From positions 55,976 through 119,975 of the forward strand of contig NZ_JAJUBC010000016.1 in the NCBI RefSeq assembly GCF_028683095.1: 64,000 nucleotides of DNA. Reading direction: 5' to 3'. Made by a program: the position numbers and the translations under genes. Positions 1-9,277 of the stretch are shown piece by piece (position 1 is the stretch's first letter; every line of letters starts with the position of its first letter). Source of the DNA: Enterovibrio gelatinilyticus. GTDB taxonomy: Bacteria; Pseudomonadota; Gammaproteobacteria; Enterobacterales; Vibrionaceae. The notes under the pieces were generated by a model. It did not search any database. It saw only the letters and a list, made by a program, of their open reading frames with translations, and was not told the origin of the DNA.

Positions 1-402
1 GCACCATTCGCACCAGGCGCAAACCCAATGCACGGTCGTGACGAGAAAGGTGCAGTAGCATCACTAACGTCTGTAGGTAAACTGCCATTTGCTCACGCAA
101 AAGACGGTATCTCTTACACCTTCTCTATCGTGCCTAACGCACTTGGTAAAGATGGCGACACGCAGAAAGCGAACCTTGCTGGTCTTATGGACGGTTACTT
201 CCACCACGAATCAGGCATCGAGGGTGGTCAACACCTGAACGTGAACGTTCTGAACCGTGAAACACTGGAAGATGCAGTTAAACACCCAGAGAACTACCCA
301 CAGCTGACTATCCGTGTATCGGGCTACGCTGTGCGTTTCAACTCTCTGACTGCTGAACAGCAAAAAGACGTTATCGCACGTACATTCACTGAAACTCTAT
401 AA
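1..402 (+). CDS. pflB: Formate acetyltransferase (pyruvate formate-lyase), C-terminal part
   Basis: Only the last 133 codons are in the window; the frame is open from base 1, so the gene is cut by the window edge and is not truncated biologically. The enzyme converts pyruvate and CoA to formate and acetyl-CoA under anaerobiosis in the cytoplasm. The fragment carries the glycyl-radical loop RVSGYAVRF near its C-terminus, whose glycine is turned into a radical by PflA, encoded 1.7 kb downstream. The end is nearly identical in pattern to E. coli PflB. A strong terminator follows directly. Confidence 0.97.
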   Translation, partial: APFAPGANPMHGRDEKGAVASLTSVGKLPFAHAKDGISYTFSIVPNALGKDGDTQKANLAGLMDGYFHHESGIEGGQHLNVNVLNRETLEDAVKHPENYPQLTIRVSGYAVRFNSLTAEQQKDVIARTFTETL

Positions 403-425
403 TCTGAGTCTTCTCTGAATAATAA

Positions 426-455
426 AAACACCTCCCATGTGGAGGTGTTTTTTTA
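426..455 (+). terminator. Rho-independent terminator after pflB
   Basis: A perfect stem ACACCTCC / GGAGGTGT with a four-base loop is followed by a run of seven T. It closes the pfl transcript, so the receiver-EAL gene downstream needs its own promoter. Confidence 0.9.
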
Positions 456-626
456 TGCCCGTTATTCGTAAGCTTCACCACAAGCCTCTTAGGCAGCACA
501 CCCATTCTCCTCTTCTGTTGCCGTATACCGTTCTGTCGACGAATGCAAAAAAGCTGACCATACTATTGGAAACACTTACTCATCAAACAAATAGCGAAAG
601 CGCATTCGCAACATTTGTGAGGAAAT

Positions 627-1832
627 ATGAAAATATTGCTTGTCGAAGATCATCCCTTTCAGCGGGACATGATGTCCGGACAATTGATGCAACTTTTATC
701 CGGGACTGACGAGTTATTAACGGCAAAAAGCGGCAGCGATGCACTTGAGCAAACTTTGATCGAAAAGCCTGATTTGGTTTTTTGCGACTTACAGCTAACC
801 GATATCGATGGCATAGAACTTCTCACCAATATGGCTGAAAGAGGTTTCATGGGCTGTATTGTTATTACCAGTGCTGCCTCACCAAAAGTGCTCGAAACTG
901 TGCAAAATATGTGTGAGAACCTTCACCTAAACGTGCTGGGTGTTCTTCCCAAGCCCGCTTCTATTCCTTTGTTAAAGCACTACATCGAAGTCGCCAACAA
1001 TCATGACGTGCAATTCCCTCAAGATCTTGTGCCTTTGCGGGAAGATGAAGTGCTCGAAGCTTGGAAGTCAGGGCAATTCGAAACCTGGTTTCAGCCTATT
1101 GTTCGCCTTGAAGACGGTGAGTGGATTGCCTGCGAGGCTCTCCAACGCTTGCGCCATCCAACACGTCATATCATCTTACCTCGTCAATTTCTTCCACAAC
1201 TCTCTACGTTGGGGCTTGAGTCAGAGCTAACGATGACGGTAATAGAAGCCGTTATTGAGCATCAAGAGACGTTGCAAGGCCGTCCTGTTGGTATCAATAT
1301 CTCGATGAATAACCTCATCGAACTTAAATTCGTCGACAACATCATCTCGATGGCTGAAGACCACCCCAAGCTTTGCGAACACATCTACTTCGAATTGATG
1401 GAACCGGAGCATTTTAGCCATATCAGCCAAGTACAAGAAGCCGCCTCTCGATTGCTGTTGAATGGATTTCGTATCGCCATCGACGATTTTGGAACGGGAC
1501 ACAGTTCACTGCAAGAAGTGGAGTTTTTACCGATAGATTCCCTCAAAGTAGGGTTATCTTTGGTGCTCCCTATGTTGAGTAGCCGCACGTCAAGCGCTCT
1601 TGTTGAAGCCAGTATTCTGATTGCTAGACGTATCGGCATCGCCTCCGTCGCTGAAGGCATTGAGTGCATCGAAACATGGCATGGACTGCGCGACATGGGA
1701 TGCGATTACGGACAAGGCTTTTTCATCGCCAAAGCCATGCCTGCTCATGACTTAAGCAATTGGTATCCTTTGTGGATGCAATTGAAGAATCATCGTTCAC
1801 TCTGCCCCTCTCATGTCATTAGCACGATATAA
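627..1832 (+). CDS. Response regulator with EAL (c-di-GMP phosphodiesterase) domain
   Basis: 401 residues. An N-terminal receiver domain (about 1-120) has phospho-acceptor Asp54, the switch Thr/Ser at ITSAA and Lys109 (LPKPA). An EAL domain (about 145-385) keeps E170-A-L, N224, E256, DDFGTG (286-291) and the AEGIE/GQGFF ends. The usual LKID motif reads LKVG (306-309): the lysine is kept but the following Asp is lost. No DNA-binding domain is present, unlike VieA. Start chosen at ATG 627 behind GAGGAAAT. Likely a cytoplasmic c-di-GMP hydrolase controlled by phosphorylation; no cognate kinase is adjacent. Confidence 0.9.
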   Translation: MKILLVEDHPFQRDMMSGQLMQLLSGTDELLTAKSGSDALEQTLIEKPDLVFCDLQLTDIDGIELLTNMAERGFMGCIVITSAASPKVLETVQNMCENLHLNVLGVLPKPASIPLLKHYIEVANNHDVQFPQDLVPLREDEVLEAWKSGQFETWFQPIVRLEDGEWIACEALQRLRHPTRHIILPRQFLPQLSTLGLESELTMTVIEAVIEHQETLQGRPVGINISMNNLIELKFVDNIISMAEDHPKLCEHIYFELMEPEHFSHISQVQEAASRLLLNGFRIAIDDFGTGHSSLQEVEFLPIDSLKVGLSLVLPMLSSRTSSALVEASILIARRIGIASVAEGIECIETWHGLRDMGCDYGQGFFIAKAMPAHDLSNWYPLWMQLKNHRSLCPSHVISTI

Positions 1833-1873
1833 ATACATCGCTCCAATCCAAATACTCAGATAGAAGCTGACCA

Positions 1874-1900
1874 TGACGGAAATGTCTTTCATTTCCGTCA
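1874..1900. repeat. Perfect 11-bp inverted repeat, 5-base loop
   Basis: TGACGGAAATG and its exact complement CATTTCCGTCA are separated by TCTTT. Neither strand has a T run after it, so it is not an ordinary terminator. It lies between the convergent EAL gene and the damaged minus-strand frame, inside the latter. Confidence 0.6.
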
Positions 1901-2052
1901 AACTGTGAAGCACCCCTATCGTGTGACCACTGTTTCCCCCTCTGGCTTTTAGCTCGTGTGCAAAAACATGATCGATTGCGGCACCCGCGAAAAGCCCAAC
2001 GAAAGCATGCCTGTCAAACTCGCTGAATCCCTGTATCTGAGCGGGCTTTCGG

Positions 2053-2058
2053 TATAAT
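2053..2058 (+). promoter_or_regulatory. Probable -10 box for pflA
   Basis: A consensus TATAAT lies 40 bases before the pflA start. No good -35 box is seen 17 bases upstream, so it may depend on an activator. No clear FNR site was found. Confidence 0.4.
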
Positions 2059-2097
2059 ATAACTCCTTACTTTTTACAGTAGTTTTTGGAGAATCTC

Positions 2098-2838
2098 ATG
2101 TCGGTGATTGGCCGTATTCACTCTTTTGAGTCTTGTGGCACCGTGGATGGCCCTGGCATTCGCTTTATCGTATTTTTGCAAGGCTGTCTCATGCGCTGCA
2201 AATATTGCCACAACCGTGATACGTGGGATTTAGATGATGGCCGTGAAGTCTCGGTCGATGAAATCATGAAAGAAGTCGTCACCTACCGTCATTTCATCAA
2301 TGCATCAGGCGGCGGTGTCACTGCATCAGGTGGCGAAGCCATGCTTCAGCCTGAATTTGTGCGTGAATTTTTCCGCGCTGCGCACGCCGAAGGTATTCAC
2401 ACTTGTCTTGATACCAACGGCTACATCCGTAAGCACACTGACGTGATTGATGAAGTGTTGGATGCAACGGATCTCGTTATGCTCGATCTGAAACAAATCA
2501 ACGACGAAATCCACCAAAACCTTGTTGGCGTGCCAAACAAACGCGTGTTGGATTTTGCACGCTACCTGCATCAGCGTGGCCAAAAGACTTGGATTCGTTA
2601 CGTGGTTGTACCGGGTTACACCGATGATGAAGACTCAGCACATCGCCTTGGTGAATTCATCAAAGACATGGACAACATCGAAAAAATTGAAATGTTGCCA
2701 TACCACCAGCTAGGTGCGCACAAGTGGGAAGCCTTGGGTTATGAATACGAACTCAAAGACGCAACACCACCGAAGAAAGAAACCATGGAAAACCTGAAGA
2801 ACATTCTCGAAGGCTATGGCCACAAGGTCATGTACTAA
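2098..2838 (+). CDS. pflA: Pyruvate formate-lyase activating enzyme
   Basis: 246 residues, the family's usual length. A radical SAM enzyme that abstracts hydrogen from the glycine of PflB using S-adenosylmethionine. The [4Fe-4S] ligands are C30, C34 and C37 in CLMRCKYC, and the ASGGGVT and GGEA SAM-binding motifs follow. The protein aligns end to end with E. coli PflA. Start set at ATG 2098 behind GGAGA; a TTG four codons upstream is in frame but lies on the ribosome site. A terminator follows. Separated from pflB by the receiver-EAL gene rather than directly adjacent as in E. coli. Confidence 0.97.
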   Translation: MSVIGRIHSFESCGTVDGPGIRFIVFLQGCLMRCKYCHNRDTWDLDDGREVSVDEIMKEVVTYRHFINASGGGVTASGGEAMLQPEFVREFFRAAHAEGIHTCLDTNGYIRKHTDVIDEVLDATDLVMLDLKQINDEIHQNLVGVPNKRVLDFARYLHQRGQKTWIRYVVVPGYTDDEDSAHRLGEFIKDMDNIEKIEMLPYHQLGAHKWEALGYEYELKDATPPKKETMENLKNILEGYGHKVMY

Positions 2839-2860
2839 ACCAAGTGTTCACAGATTCTAT

Positions 2861-2884
2861 AAACGGCCTACGGGCCGTTTTTTA
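2861..2884 (+). terminator. Terminator after pflA
   Basis: Stem AACGGCC / GGCCGTT with loop TACG and six T residues. Confidence 0.9.
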
Positions 2885-2917
2885 GTTTCGCGGCTATCAA
2901 CTTATCGAGTAGCGTTG

Positions 2918-3568
2918 CTATCGTTCAGGTGACAAATACTCCCTGTCATAGAAGGTTCGCAACCAATGTGGCCTGTATACTGCCAGCAAGGTCACCGCAA
3001 AACCATTTAGCAATCCTTCGGGAAACCACATCAGCAAGGATAACATCAAGTAATTGTCCACGATGGTTCCCCAAGGGTGCAGCCCCGACAGCCAATAGCC
3101 CGCAGACACCACACAAAGATGCAGCACGACCGTGAACGCGGCATTAAGAAAGCCCGCGACAAAGATATAAATAAACAGGTGATGTGTGAGGTATCGGTAA
3201 GAAAGCCAAAAAATACCGTAACTCACAAACGCGGGGATCACGGCGGTGGTGATCGCATATAAACCCACGTCCTCCCAAGGCAACAAACCAAACCCGACCA
3301 TGAGTGACAGCGGCAATACGCTTATCCACACCGCGATGCGAGGGCCATGGCTCAAGGTCAGCACTGTCATGCCAAGGAAATGAATATCGAGCCCTTCACT
3401 GATCCCTGCTTTGAGCGCCCACAAACAAAACAGCACCATGGCACTGGCAAACACCAAATGTTGATAGCCTTTGTCTTGTCGCATTTTATGCCATGCTAGC
3501 GGTGTCCAGCATAGCCAAAGTGCTAGCACTAAACCTGTCCAACCCAGCACTTGCCAGTAAACCATCAA
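2918..3568 (-). CDS. CbiM-like multi-pass membrane protein (COG3235 type)
   Basis: 216 residues with about six hydrophobic segments. The pattern around residues 55-75 (LDIHFLGMTVLTLSHGPRIA) resembles the CbiM / energy-coupling-factor substrate-specific family, in which such proteins bind metal ions or cobalamin precursors. No partner ATPase or T-component is nearby, so transport substrate and mechanism cannot be inferred. It is convergent with pflA and divergent from yfbU. The assignment rests on recalled family pattern and is moderate. Confidence 0.6.
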   Translation of the reverse strand: MMVYWQVLGWTGLVLALWLCWTPLAWHKMRQDKGYQHLVFASAMVLFCLWALKAGISEGLDIHFLGMTVLTLSHGPRIAVWISVLPLSLMVGFGLLPWEDVGLYAITTAVIPAFVSYGIFWLSYRYLTHHLFIYIFVAGFLNAAFTVVLHLCVVSAGYWLSGLHPWGTIVDNYLMLSLLMWFPEGLLNGFAVTLLAVYRPHWLRTFYDREYLSPER

Positions 3569-3779
3569 AACTCCATCACTCTAGCTTGTTGCCACCACTG
3601 CCAACCCAGTAAGTCTCTTTTTTTCAAGTTAAAAAACCGTAACTAACCTGTAGTCAGATCAAAAAAATTGAGGGTACTAACTGATACTCTGTGGCACATG
3701 AATTACCAAACTCTCTCACTTAAAATCACAACTAAGGGACTGTTTGGGAAAAGAATTTTTAACTTTTGAGGCCACTATT

Positions 3780-4286
3780 ATGGAAATGACTCACGCTCAG
3801 CGTCTTATCCTATCTAATCAATACTCTTTGATGTCACAGCTTGACCCACAAAACGCCGACAAATACGGTCGTCTACAAACCATTGTAGAACGTGGTTACG
3901 CACTGCAAATGCGCGAATTGGATAAAGATTTCGGCGATATGCCAGAAGAGCTTTGCCGTCTGGTCATTGATGTGATGGAAATGCACCATGCACTGCAAGA
4001 ATCTTTCCGCATGCTAGAGACTGGCACGCGCTGTGAGTGTGATGTCGATGAACGTCGCCTTCAGTTCTGGGGCTTTGATGCAGCAACCGAAGCGCATTTG
4101 GTCAACTATGTTCGTTTCCTGACTGATGTTGAAGGTCTTTACCCTCAGTTCGACAAAGGGTCACACCACTTTAACAGCCAAATGCCGATGCTTGAGAAGT
4201 ATCAGCGTATGCTGAAGGTATGGCGTAACTGTCCACGTCAATACCATTTATGTGGTAACGAACTGTGCCAGATCGTAGCCGCATAA
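3780..4286 (+). CDS. yfbU: YfbU family protein
   Basis: 168 residues, aligning end to end with E. coli YfbU (start [15 protein letters not shown]). Soluble, no signal peptide; biochemical function is not established. Start chosen at ATG 3780 behind GAGG; an in-frame start 12 codons upstream gives residues that do not resemble the family. In E. coli yfbU sits directly before yfbV and ackA; here yfbV and ackA lie 13 kb away. Confidence 0.92.
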   Translation: MEMTHAQRLILSNQYSLMSQLDPQNADKYGRLQTIVERGYALQMRELDKDFGDMPEELCRLVIDVMEMHHALQESFRMLETGTRCECDVDERRLQFWGFDAATEAHLVNYVRFLTDVEGLYPQFDKGSHHFNSQMPMLEKYQRMLKVWRNCPRQYHLCGNELCQIVAA

Positions 4287-4303
4287 GTTATCGAAATCAG
4301 CTT

Positions 4304-4331
4304 GAAGCCGCTCCTGTTGAGCGGCTTTTTT
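4304..4331 (+). terminator. Terminator after yfbU
   Basis: Stem GAAGCCGCTC / GAGCGGCTT(T) with a five-base loop CTGTT and a T run. Confidence 0.9.
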
Positions 4332-4945
4332 GTGCCCGATATGCACCGCGATTTTTCTCGGTTTCGTCGTTAATCTTGCGCCAACCCGCACCGGATTTGC
4401 CTACCCATGCCTCCTCGCGCCTTCATGAGAAAATTTGTTCGTTAACGACAAATTAATTTATTTGCACCACAACTAAAACGGTTGTCTAATCGCCACGCAC
4501 CCGTTCTGGTTTAGATGATACCAAAGAGGTGTATCCAGGCGTCGAACAGCAATCACCAATCTCATCATTGCTGACGAAATATGCCTTGTTCTCTGTCATA
4601 CCGTACCTGTTTGTCGTACGGCCTTTTATAGGAATGGCAATGAAATCTTTCGCAAAATCGCTTGATCAGGTCAATAACCTGGCCCCCGTTTGCGACGCCA
4701 CAGCGACACTTCACCCGCACAACTGTTCCCAGCCCCTGTCAGCGCCTTCGCGCAGGAAACGGGCATCGTTAAAGCGAACACGAAGCGCGGATGCCGTCCT
4801 TCTTGATCTTTCGCTACAGATGCCTGAATAAGGTCTGCCTGCGTTAACCGCATCTGATAAATTTCTTTGGTACAAGTAAGCGTGATAGCACCACTTATTG
4901 GCTATCCGCATTCTTCTTGTGCCCGATCACCGCTGAGGAATAAAC
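4332..4945 (+). other. 614-base leader/intergenic region before speA
   Basis: No convincing gene is seen. It contains an inverted repeat CCGTAC (4601-4606) / GTACGG (4616-4621) followed by CCTTTTAT, which could act as a weak attenuator. A 63-codon frame from ATG 4639 to 4831 has a passable ribosome site (AGGAATGGCA) but no recognisable product and a composition unlike neighbouring genes. The length suggests a long 5' leader for speA. I cannot name a regulatory RNA here. Confidence 0.4.
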
Positions 4946-6868
4946 ATGAGTGATTGGTCTATTAATGACGCCCGCGATGTCTACAACACACCGTACTGGG
5001 GTCAGGGATACTTTGACATTAATCCGCAAGGGGAAGTGATTGTTCGTCCTGACGTAAAACGTCCGGAGAACACTGTCGCGCTATCTACTCTGGCAGACGA
5101 ACTGATTGCCAAAGGCGCTTCGCTGCCTGTTTTGGTTCGCTTTCCTGAGATCCTGCATCATCGCGTCGATAGCCTATGCGCCAACTTCAACGATGCGATC
5201 GCCGACTACGGCTACCTAGGTGAATACCTGCTGGTTTACCCGATCAAAGTGAACCAACAAGAAGCAGTTGTTAGCGAAATATTGAAAAGCCAATATGCCC
5301 GCCAACAGCGTCAGCTTGGGCTAGAAGCCGGCAGTAAACCTGAACTATTGGCGGTATTAGCCATGGCGCGTCAAGCAAGCTCAGTGATCGTCTGTAACGG
5401 CTACAAAGACCGTGAATACATCCGACTTGCCTTGATCGGCGAAAAGCTAGGTCATGAAGTTTATATCGTCCTTGAGAAGCTCTCTGAGCTAGATGTCGTG
5501 CTAGAAGAAGCCAAAGCATTGGGCGTGACACCACGTCTTGGCCTTCGCGCACGTCTCGCCTCTCAAGGCAAAGGCAAATGGCAAGCCAGTGGTGGCGAAA
5601 AATCCAAGTTTGGTCTTTCAGCATCACAAGTGCTGACCGTGATGGACAAACTGCGCCAGCACGACATGCTAGACACACTGCAACTGCTGCACTTCCACCT
5701 TGGTTCACAAATCGCCAATATCCGCGATGTACGCTCTGGTGTGGGCGAAGCCGCACGTGTTTATGCTGAACTCCACAAACTCGGCGCTGGTATCACCACC
5801 GTCGATGTGGGCGGTGGTTTGGCAATAGATTACGAAGGCACACGCAGCCAAAGCAGCTGTTCGATGAACTACAGCCTGCGTGAGTATGCCAATAACGTGG
5901 TGTATACCATTGGTGATGTCTGTAAAGAGTACGACATTACTATGCCGCGCATTATTTCTGAATCAGGCCGTAACCTAACGGCGCACCATGCTGTTCTCGT
6001 AACCGATGTGGTCGGCGTTGAGCGTTACCAACGTGAAGAAGTGTTTGCGCCAGAAGAGAATGCTCCGCAAATTCTTCACAACATGTGGCATTCATTTAAA
6101 GATCTTAGCCAGTCAGGCGATCAACGCTCATTGGTTGAGATTTACCATGACAACCAAAGTGACCTGTCCGAAGTACACATGCAGTTCGCCATGGGCATGG
6201 TTAACTTTGCAGAACGTGCTTGGGCAGAGCAAATTAGCCTGCGTATTTGTTACGAGCTCTCGTGCAAAATGTCGCCGAAGAACCGCGCACATCGCCCAGT
6301 GATGGACGAATTGAACGAACGCTTGGCAGACAAGTTCTTTGTGAACTTTTCGCTGTTCCAATCATTGCCTGACGCTTGGGGGATCGATCAAGTCTTCCCT
6401 ATCTTGCCGCTCAGTAACCTTGATAAAGCACCAGAGCGCCGTGCAGTCATGCTCGATATCACCTGTGACTCTGATGGTGCCGTTGATCAGTACGTGGAAG
6501 GCCAAGGCATCGAAAGTACCCTTGCTGTTCCAGCATGGAGTGACGAAGAACCTTACCGCATGGGCTTCTTCCTTGTGGGTGCGTACCAAGAGATCCTTGG
6601 CGACATGCACAACCTGTTTGGCGATACCGACACCGCGGTGGTGCGCAGCTGCGCTGAGGGTGGTTTCAATATTGAATCTATCGATCGCGGTGACAGTGTC
6701 GACGACGTGTTGCGTTATGTTCACCTTGATCCGGCACAGTTCATGGTGCAATACCAAGAAATGGTCAAAGAGTATTTGCCAGAACAAGAACACGAAGCGA
6801 TTCTTGCAGAAATGGCAGAAGGCCTAAAAGGCTACACTTACCTCGAAGACATTCGTTCACACCGTTAA
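4946..6868 (+). CDS. speA: Biosynthetic arginine decarboxylase
   Basis: 640 residues (E. coli SpeA 658). A PLP-dependent fold III decarboxylase turning arginine into agmatine and CO2. Visible: the PLP lysine K101 in [16 protein letters not shown], the [10 protein letters not shown] phosphate-binding loop, [13 protein letters not shown], and CDSDG with the active-site cysteine near the C-terminus. ATG 4946 is preceded by GAGGAA. SpeB follows after 51 bases with a hairpin between them, forming the agmatine route to putrescine. Confidence 0.97.
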   Translation: MSDWSINDARDVYNTPYWGQGYFDINPQGEVIVRPDVKRPENTVALSTLADELIAKGASLPVLVRFPEILHHRVDSLCANFNDAIADYGYLGEYLLVYPIKVNQQEAVVSEILKSQYARQQRQLGLEAGSKPELLAVLAMARQASSVIVCNGYKDREYIRLALIGEKLGHEVYIVLEKLSELDVVLEEAKALGVTPRLGLRARLASQGKGKWQASGGEKSKFGLSASQVLTVMDKLRQHDMLDTLQLLHFHLGSQIANIRDVRSGVGEAARVYAELHKLGAGITTVDVGGGLAIDYEGTRSQSSCSMNYSLREYANNVVYTIGDVCKEYDITMPRIISESGRNLTAHHAVLVTDVVGVERYQREEVFAPEENAPQILHNMWHSFKDLSQSGDQRSLVEIYHDNQSDLSEVHMQFAMGMVNFAERAWAEQISLRICYELSCKMSPKNRAHRPVMDELNERLADKFFVNFSLFQSLPDAWGIDQVFPILPLSNLDKAPERRAVMLDITCDSDGAVDQYVEGQGIESTLAVPAWSDEEPYRMGFFLVGAYQEILGDMHNLFGDTDTAVVRSCAEGGFNIESIDRGDSVDDVLRYVHLDPAQFMVQYQEMVKEYLPEQEHEAILAEMAEGLKGYTYLEDIRSHR

Positions 6869-6873
6869 TTTTT

Positions 6874-6905
6874 GATTGCCCGCTTATGGCGGGCAATCTT
6901 ATTTC
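6874..6905 (+). terminator. Intercistronic hairpin between speA and speB
   Basis: A perfect 10-bp stem GATTGCCCGC / GCGGGCAATC with loop TTATG, followed by TTATTTC. The tail is weak in T, so partial termination or 3'-end protection of the speA message is more likely than full termination. Confidence 0.6.
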
Positions 6906-6919
6906 ATAGGGATTTTCAC

Positions 6920-7843
6920 ATGGCAACAATGGCCAACTACCCAGACTATTCGCTGTATTCCAATGCGTTCGGTTTCCTTCGTCAGCCTTTGGTTTTTCAA
7001 CCACAAGGTTGTGACGCTGACGTGATTATCACAGGTGTGCCGTTTGACATGGCAACCACCGGACGTTCAGGCAGCCGCATGGGCCCAGGCGCTATCCGCC
7101 AAGCTTCTATCAATCTGGCTTGGGAAGGTAAACGCTGGCCGTGGGAGTTTTCTCTCACCAAAGAAATCAAAATGGCTGACTGTGGCGATTTGGTGTTTGA
7201 TTGTGGCGACGCCGCGCAAATGTGTGAGCGCCTAGAAGCGCACGCCACCAGCTTGCTGGCTGAAGGCAAAACACTACTGACTTTTGGTGGCGATCACTTT
7301 GTTACCCTGCCGCTGCTACGTGCTCACGCCAAACAGTTCGGTGAAATGGCGCTGGTACACTTTGACGCGCACACAGACACCTACGACATGGGTAGCCAAT
7401 ACGACCACGGCACCATGTTCTATCACGCGCCAAACGAAGGTTTGATTGACCCACAAAGCTCAATCCAAATCGGCATTCGCACCGAGCACAGCCACAAACT
7501 TGGCTACCAAGTGGTAGACGCGGCAACAGCGAATGATTGGACTGCGGATCAAATCATCGAAGCGATCAAAACACGTGTCGGCGATCGTCCGGTTTACCTC
7601 ACGTTTGATATCGACTGTCTTGACCCTGCTTACGCACCGGGCACAGGCACACCAGTGTGCGGCGGTTTGAGCACAGACAAGATCCTAAAGGTTATTCGTG
7701 GGCTTCAGGGCATTAACCTGATTGGCATGGATGTAGTAGAAGTCGCGCCAGCGTATGACCACGCAGAGCTAACGTCTCTAGCTGCTGCGACGATTGCGAC
7801 CGACCTGCTTCATGTGTGGGCGGCGAATCGTAAGGCGAAGTAA
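6920..7843 (+). CDS. speB: Agmatinase
   Basis: 307 residues, ureohydrolase family. Hydrolyses agmatine to putrescine and urea with a two-manganese centre; ligands are visible in [20 protein letters not shown] and FDIDCLDP. Aligns throughout with E. coli SpeB. Start at ATG 6920 ([10 protein letters not shown]) behind AGGGA; an upstream in-frame start would run through the intercistronic hairpin. Cotranscription with speA is likely. Confidence 0.96.
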   Translation: MATMANYPDYSLYSNAFGFLRQPLVFQPQGCDADVIITGVPFDMATTGRSGSRMGPGAIRQASINLAWEGKRWPWEFSLTKEIKMADCGDLVFDCGDAAQMCERLEAHATSLLAEGKTLLTFGGDHFVTLPLLRAHAKQFGEMALVHFDAHTDTYDMGSQYDHGTMFYHAPNEGLIDPQSSIQIGIRTEHSHKLGYQVVDAATANDWTADQIIEAIKTRVGDRPVYLTFDIDCLDPAYAPGTGTPVCGGLSTDKILKVIRGLQGINLIGMDVVEVAPAYDHAELTSLAAATIATDLLHVWAANRKAK

Positions 7844-7859
7844 CCATAACTCGCTAACG

Positions 7860-7887
7860 AAAAACACCCGCTTAGGCGGGTGTTTTT
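7860..7887 (+). terminator. Terminator after speB
   Basis: Stem AACACCCGC / GCGGGTGTT, loop TTAG, then T run. Confidence 0.92.
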
Positions 7888-8117
7888 GTATGTGCTCGTG
7901 GGTTGAAAGCTGTTTATTCGCTCAAGATCGTTTATGCCCCATTCGGTGTTGCCAACGTTAAAACACATCAGCCTCACCCCGAGTGGTTTCGATAGATTTT
8001 CTAATGATAAACAATAGGTTGGTAGCAATGCCACATCTTGTCAAAGGGCATCAGGATTGCATTTTCCCGATAGCTAACACTTCTTTTCCTTTCTAAAAGT
8101 GCCTGTCCCAGCAAGTA

Positions 8118-8441
8118 CTAAAAGTAGAAGTCTAATGTTTCGCCTTTTTTATTGATGGCACGGTACAGGTAGCGCCATTTTCCCTTCACTTTTATGTAGG
8201 TTTCATCAAGTTGCCAAGAGGAGTCAGCGCCGATAGGTAGGTAGCGACGGAGTTTCATACGAAGTGCGGGGGAGTATTCAATAAACCACCGATAAATCGT
8301 TGAGCGGTTCACTAAAATCCCTCTTTCCGCCAACATATCACTGACGTTGGCATAACTCATGGGTGTTGAGCCATACCAACGTAGCGACCAAAGGATGATT
8401 TCAGGCGCTAAGTGTTTCCATTTGAATTCGTTGTTGGCCAT
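8118..8441 (-). pseudogene. IS6-family transposase, N-terminal half only
   Basis: 107 residues against a usual 230 or so. The N-terminal helix-turn-helix region and the first DDE aspartate region (SSWQLDETYIKVKGKWRYLY) are present, then the frame stops at DFYF, before the second and third catalytic residues. Sequence beyond the stop does not continue the family. Must be inactive. It marks the accessory patch between speB and rlmA. Confidence 0.85.
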
Positions 8442-8506
8442 TGACTACCCATCCGCTAAGGCGATATGAATATGTTGGGTCAAGAGGGATTTTTTGCAAC
8501 AAGCCC
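8118..8506 (-). mobile_element. Remnant of an IS6-type insertion sequence
   Basis: The transposase fragment plus its upstream end. On the minus strand the outer end reads GGGCTTGTTGCAAAAAATCC, which fits the IS6-type terminal repeat (family ends typically read GG..TTGTTGCAAA). No matching inverted copy is seen on the other side, so one end has been deleted. No target duplication can be defined. Confidence 0.75.
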
Positions 8507-8562
8507 GATATTATGTCAAACACAATATGGTGTTTGACGGTAAATTCACAAGGAGGTGAGGC

Positions 8563-9093
8563 ATGAAAATGAAAAGCTATCTATTTTCTGCTTTCGTGAT
8601 ATCTACGTTTATTTTTTTTTTGAGTAACAATGGGCGGCCGACCGTGTTACCAGAGCCAGTAAATGAATGCCCCGATGGCGTTCAGATGCCTGCTGGTCTA
8701 GTCGGTAGATGGTCCTATGAGGAAACTGTGAGCCAAAACTTAACAATAACGCACTATCTGGAAATCAATGACGGATGTACAATATTGAGGTATTTCACTG
8801 GTGATAAACATGCAATGCGAGCACATAAGTGGTATATGAAGAATGTCTTTGATGAGCCGGGAAATTACGTTTGGTTTTTCTCCCCTTATTTCATTGTTAC
8901 TAGTGTCGATGAGAACAATTCCCAATTTTTCCTTAAGGAATGGTCAGGCGCGTATCAAACTATAAATCAGAGTACGGGTAAAACCCATAACACTTCTTAT
9001 CGATCATATCCTGGGAATTTGAATAGTTACACTTTAACAGACTTCTATTTCAATAATAAACTTGACTTATGGGGAGACGAGTGGACCCAATAG
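8563..9093 (+). CDS. Secreted protein of unknown function
   Basis: 176 residues. The N-terminus (MKMKSYLFSAFVISTFIFFL) is a signal peptide or membrane anchor. The rest is polar and aromatic-rich with two cysteines (in NECPDG and DGCTIL) and a GRWSYEE segment such as is seen in small beta-barrel or lipocalin-like proteins; this is only a resemblance. A very strong ribosome site AAGGAGGTGAGGC precedes ATG 8563. AT content is higher than in neighbours, fitting acquisition with the IS6 remnant. Family not recognised. Confidence 0.65.
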   Translation: MKMKSYLFSAFVISTFIFFLSNNGRPTVLPEPVNECPDGVQMPAGLVGRWSYEETVSQNLTITHYLEINDGCTILRYFTGDKHAMRAHKWYMKNVFDEPGNYVWFFSPYFIVTSVDENNSQFFLKEWSGAYQTINQSTGKTHNTSYRSYPGNLNSYTLTDFYFNNKLDLWGDEWTQ

Positions 9094-9277
9094 CTTGTGT
9101 GTCCAACCTATGGATCCACTTCTTCCATCATCAGTTCATCGCTCTGAATAGTAGCTCTGAGTACTCACACCCTACCGAGCCATCTCAACTCAAGCGCCAA
9201 CAAGCCTAACCACTGTAACCACTAGGGGGAGCGCCATTTCCTCCGGTGAGGGATGCAAAGTTTGAAGCAGCAAGATT

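Larger units (their letters stand above)
1797..2066 (-). pseudogene. Short membrane-protein-like reading frame without a usable start codon
   Basis: An open frame of 89 codons runs on the minus strand from just after a TAA at 2067-2069 to TGA at 1797-1799, overlapping the end of the EAL gene tail to tail. It contains two hydrophobic stretches (around HAFVGLFAGAAIDHVFA and ISVMVSFYLSIWIGAMYLY) and looks like real protein sequence, but it has no ATG, GTG or TTG upstream of the first hydrophobic segment. A good ribosome site (AAGGAG) lies at its 5' end in a different frame, suggesting a lost start or a frameshift. Family not recognised. It may instead be a fortuitous open frame. Confidence 0.35.

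Noticed and set aside
437..709. 90-codon plus-strand frame across the pflB terminator
   Set aside because: Starts inside the terminator stem, overlaps the start of the receiver-EAL gene and shows no protein-like pattern.
4529..4831. 100-codon frame upstream of speA
   Set aside because: No recognisable domain and odd composition; kept only as a possible leader peptide in the region note.
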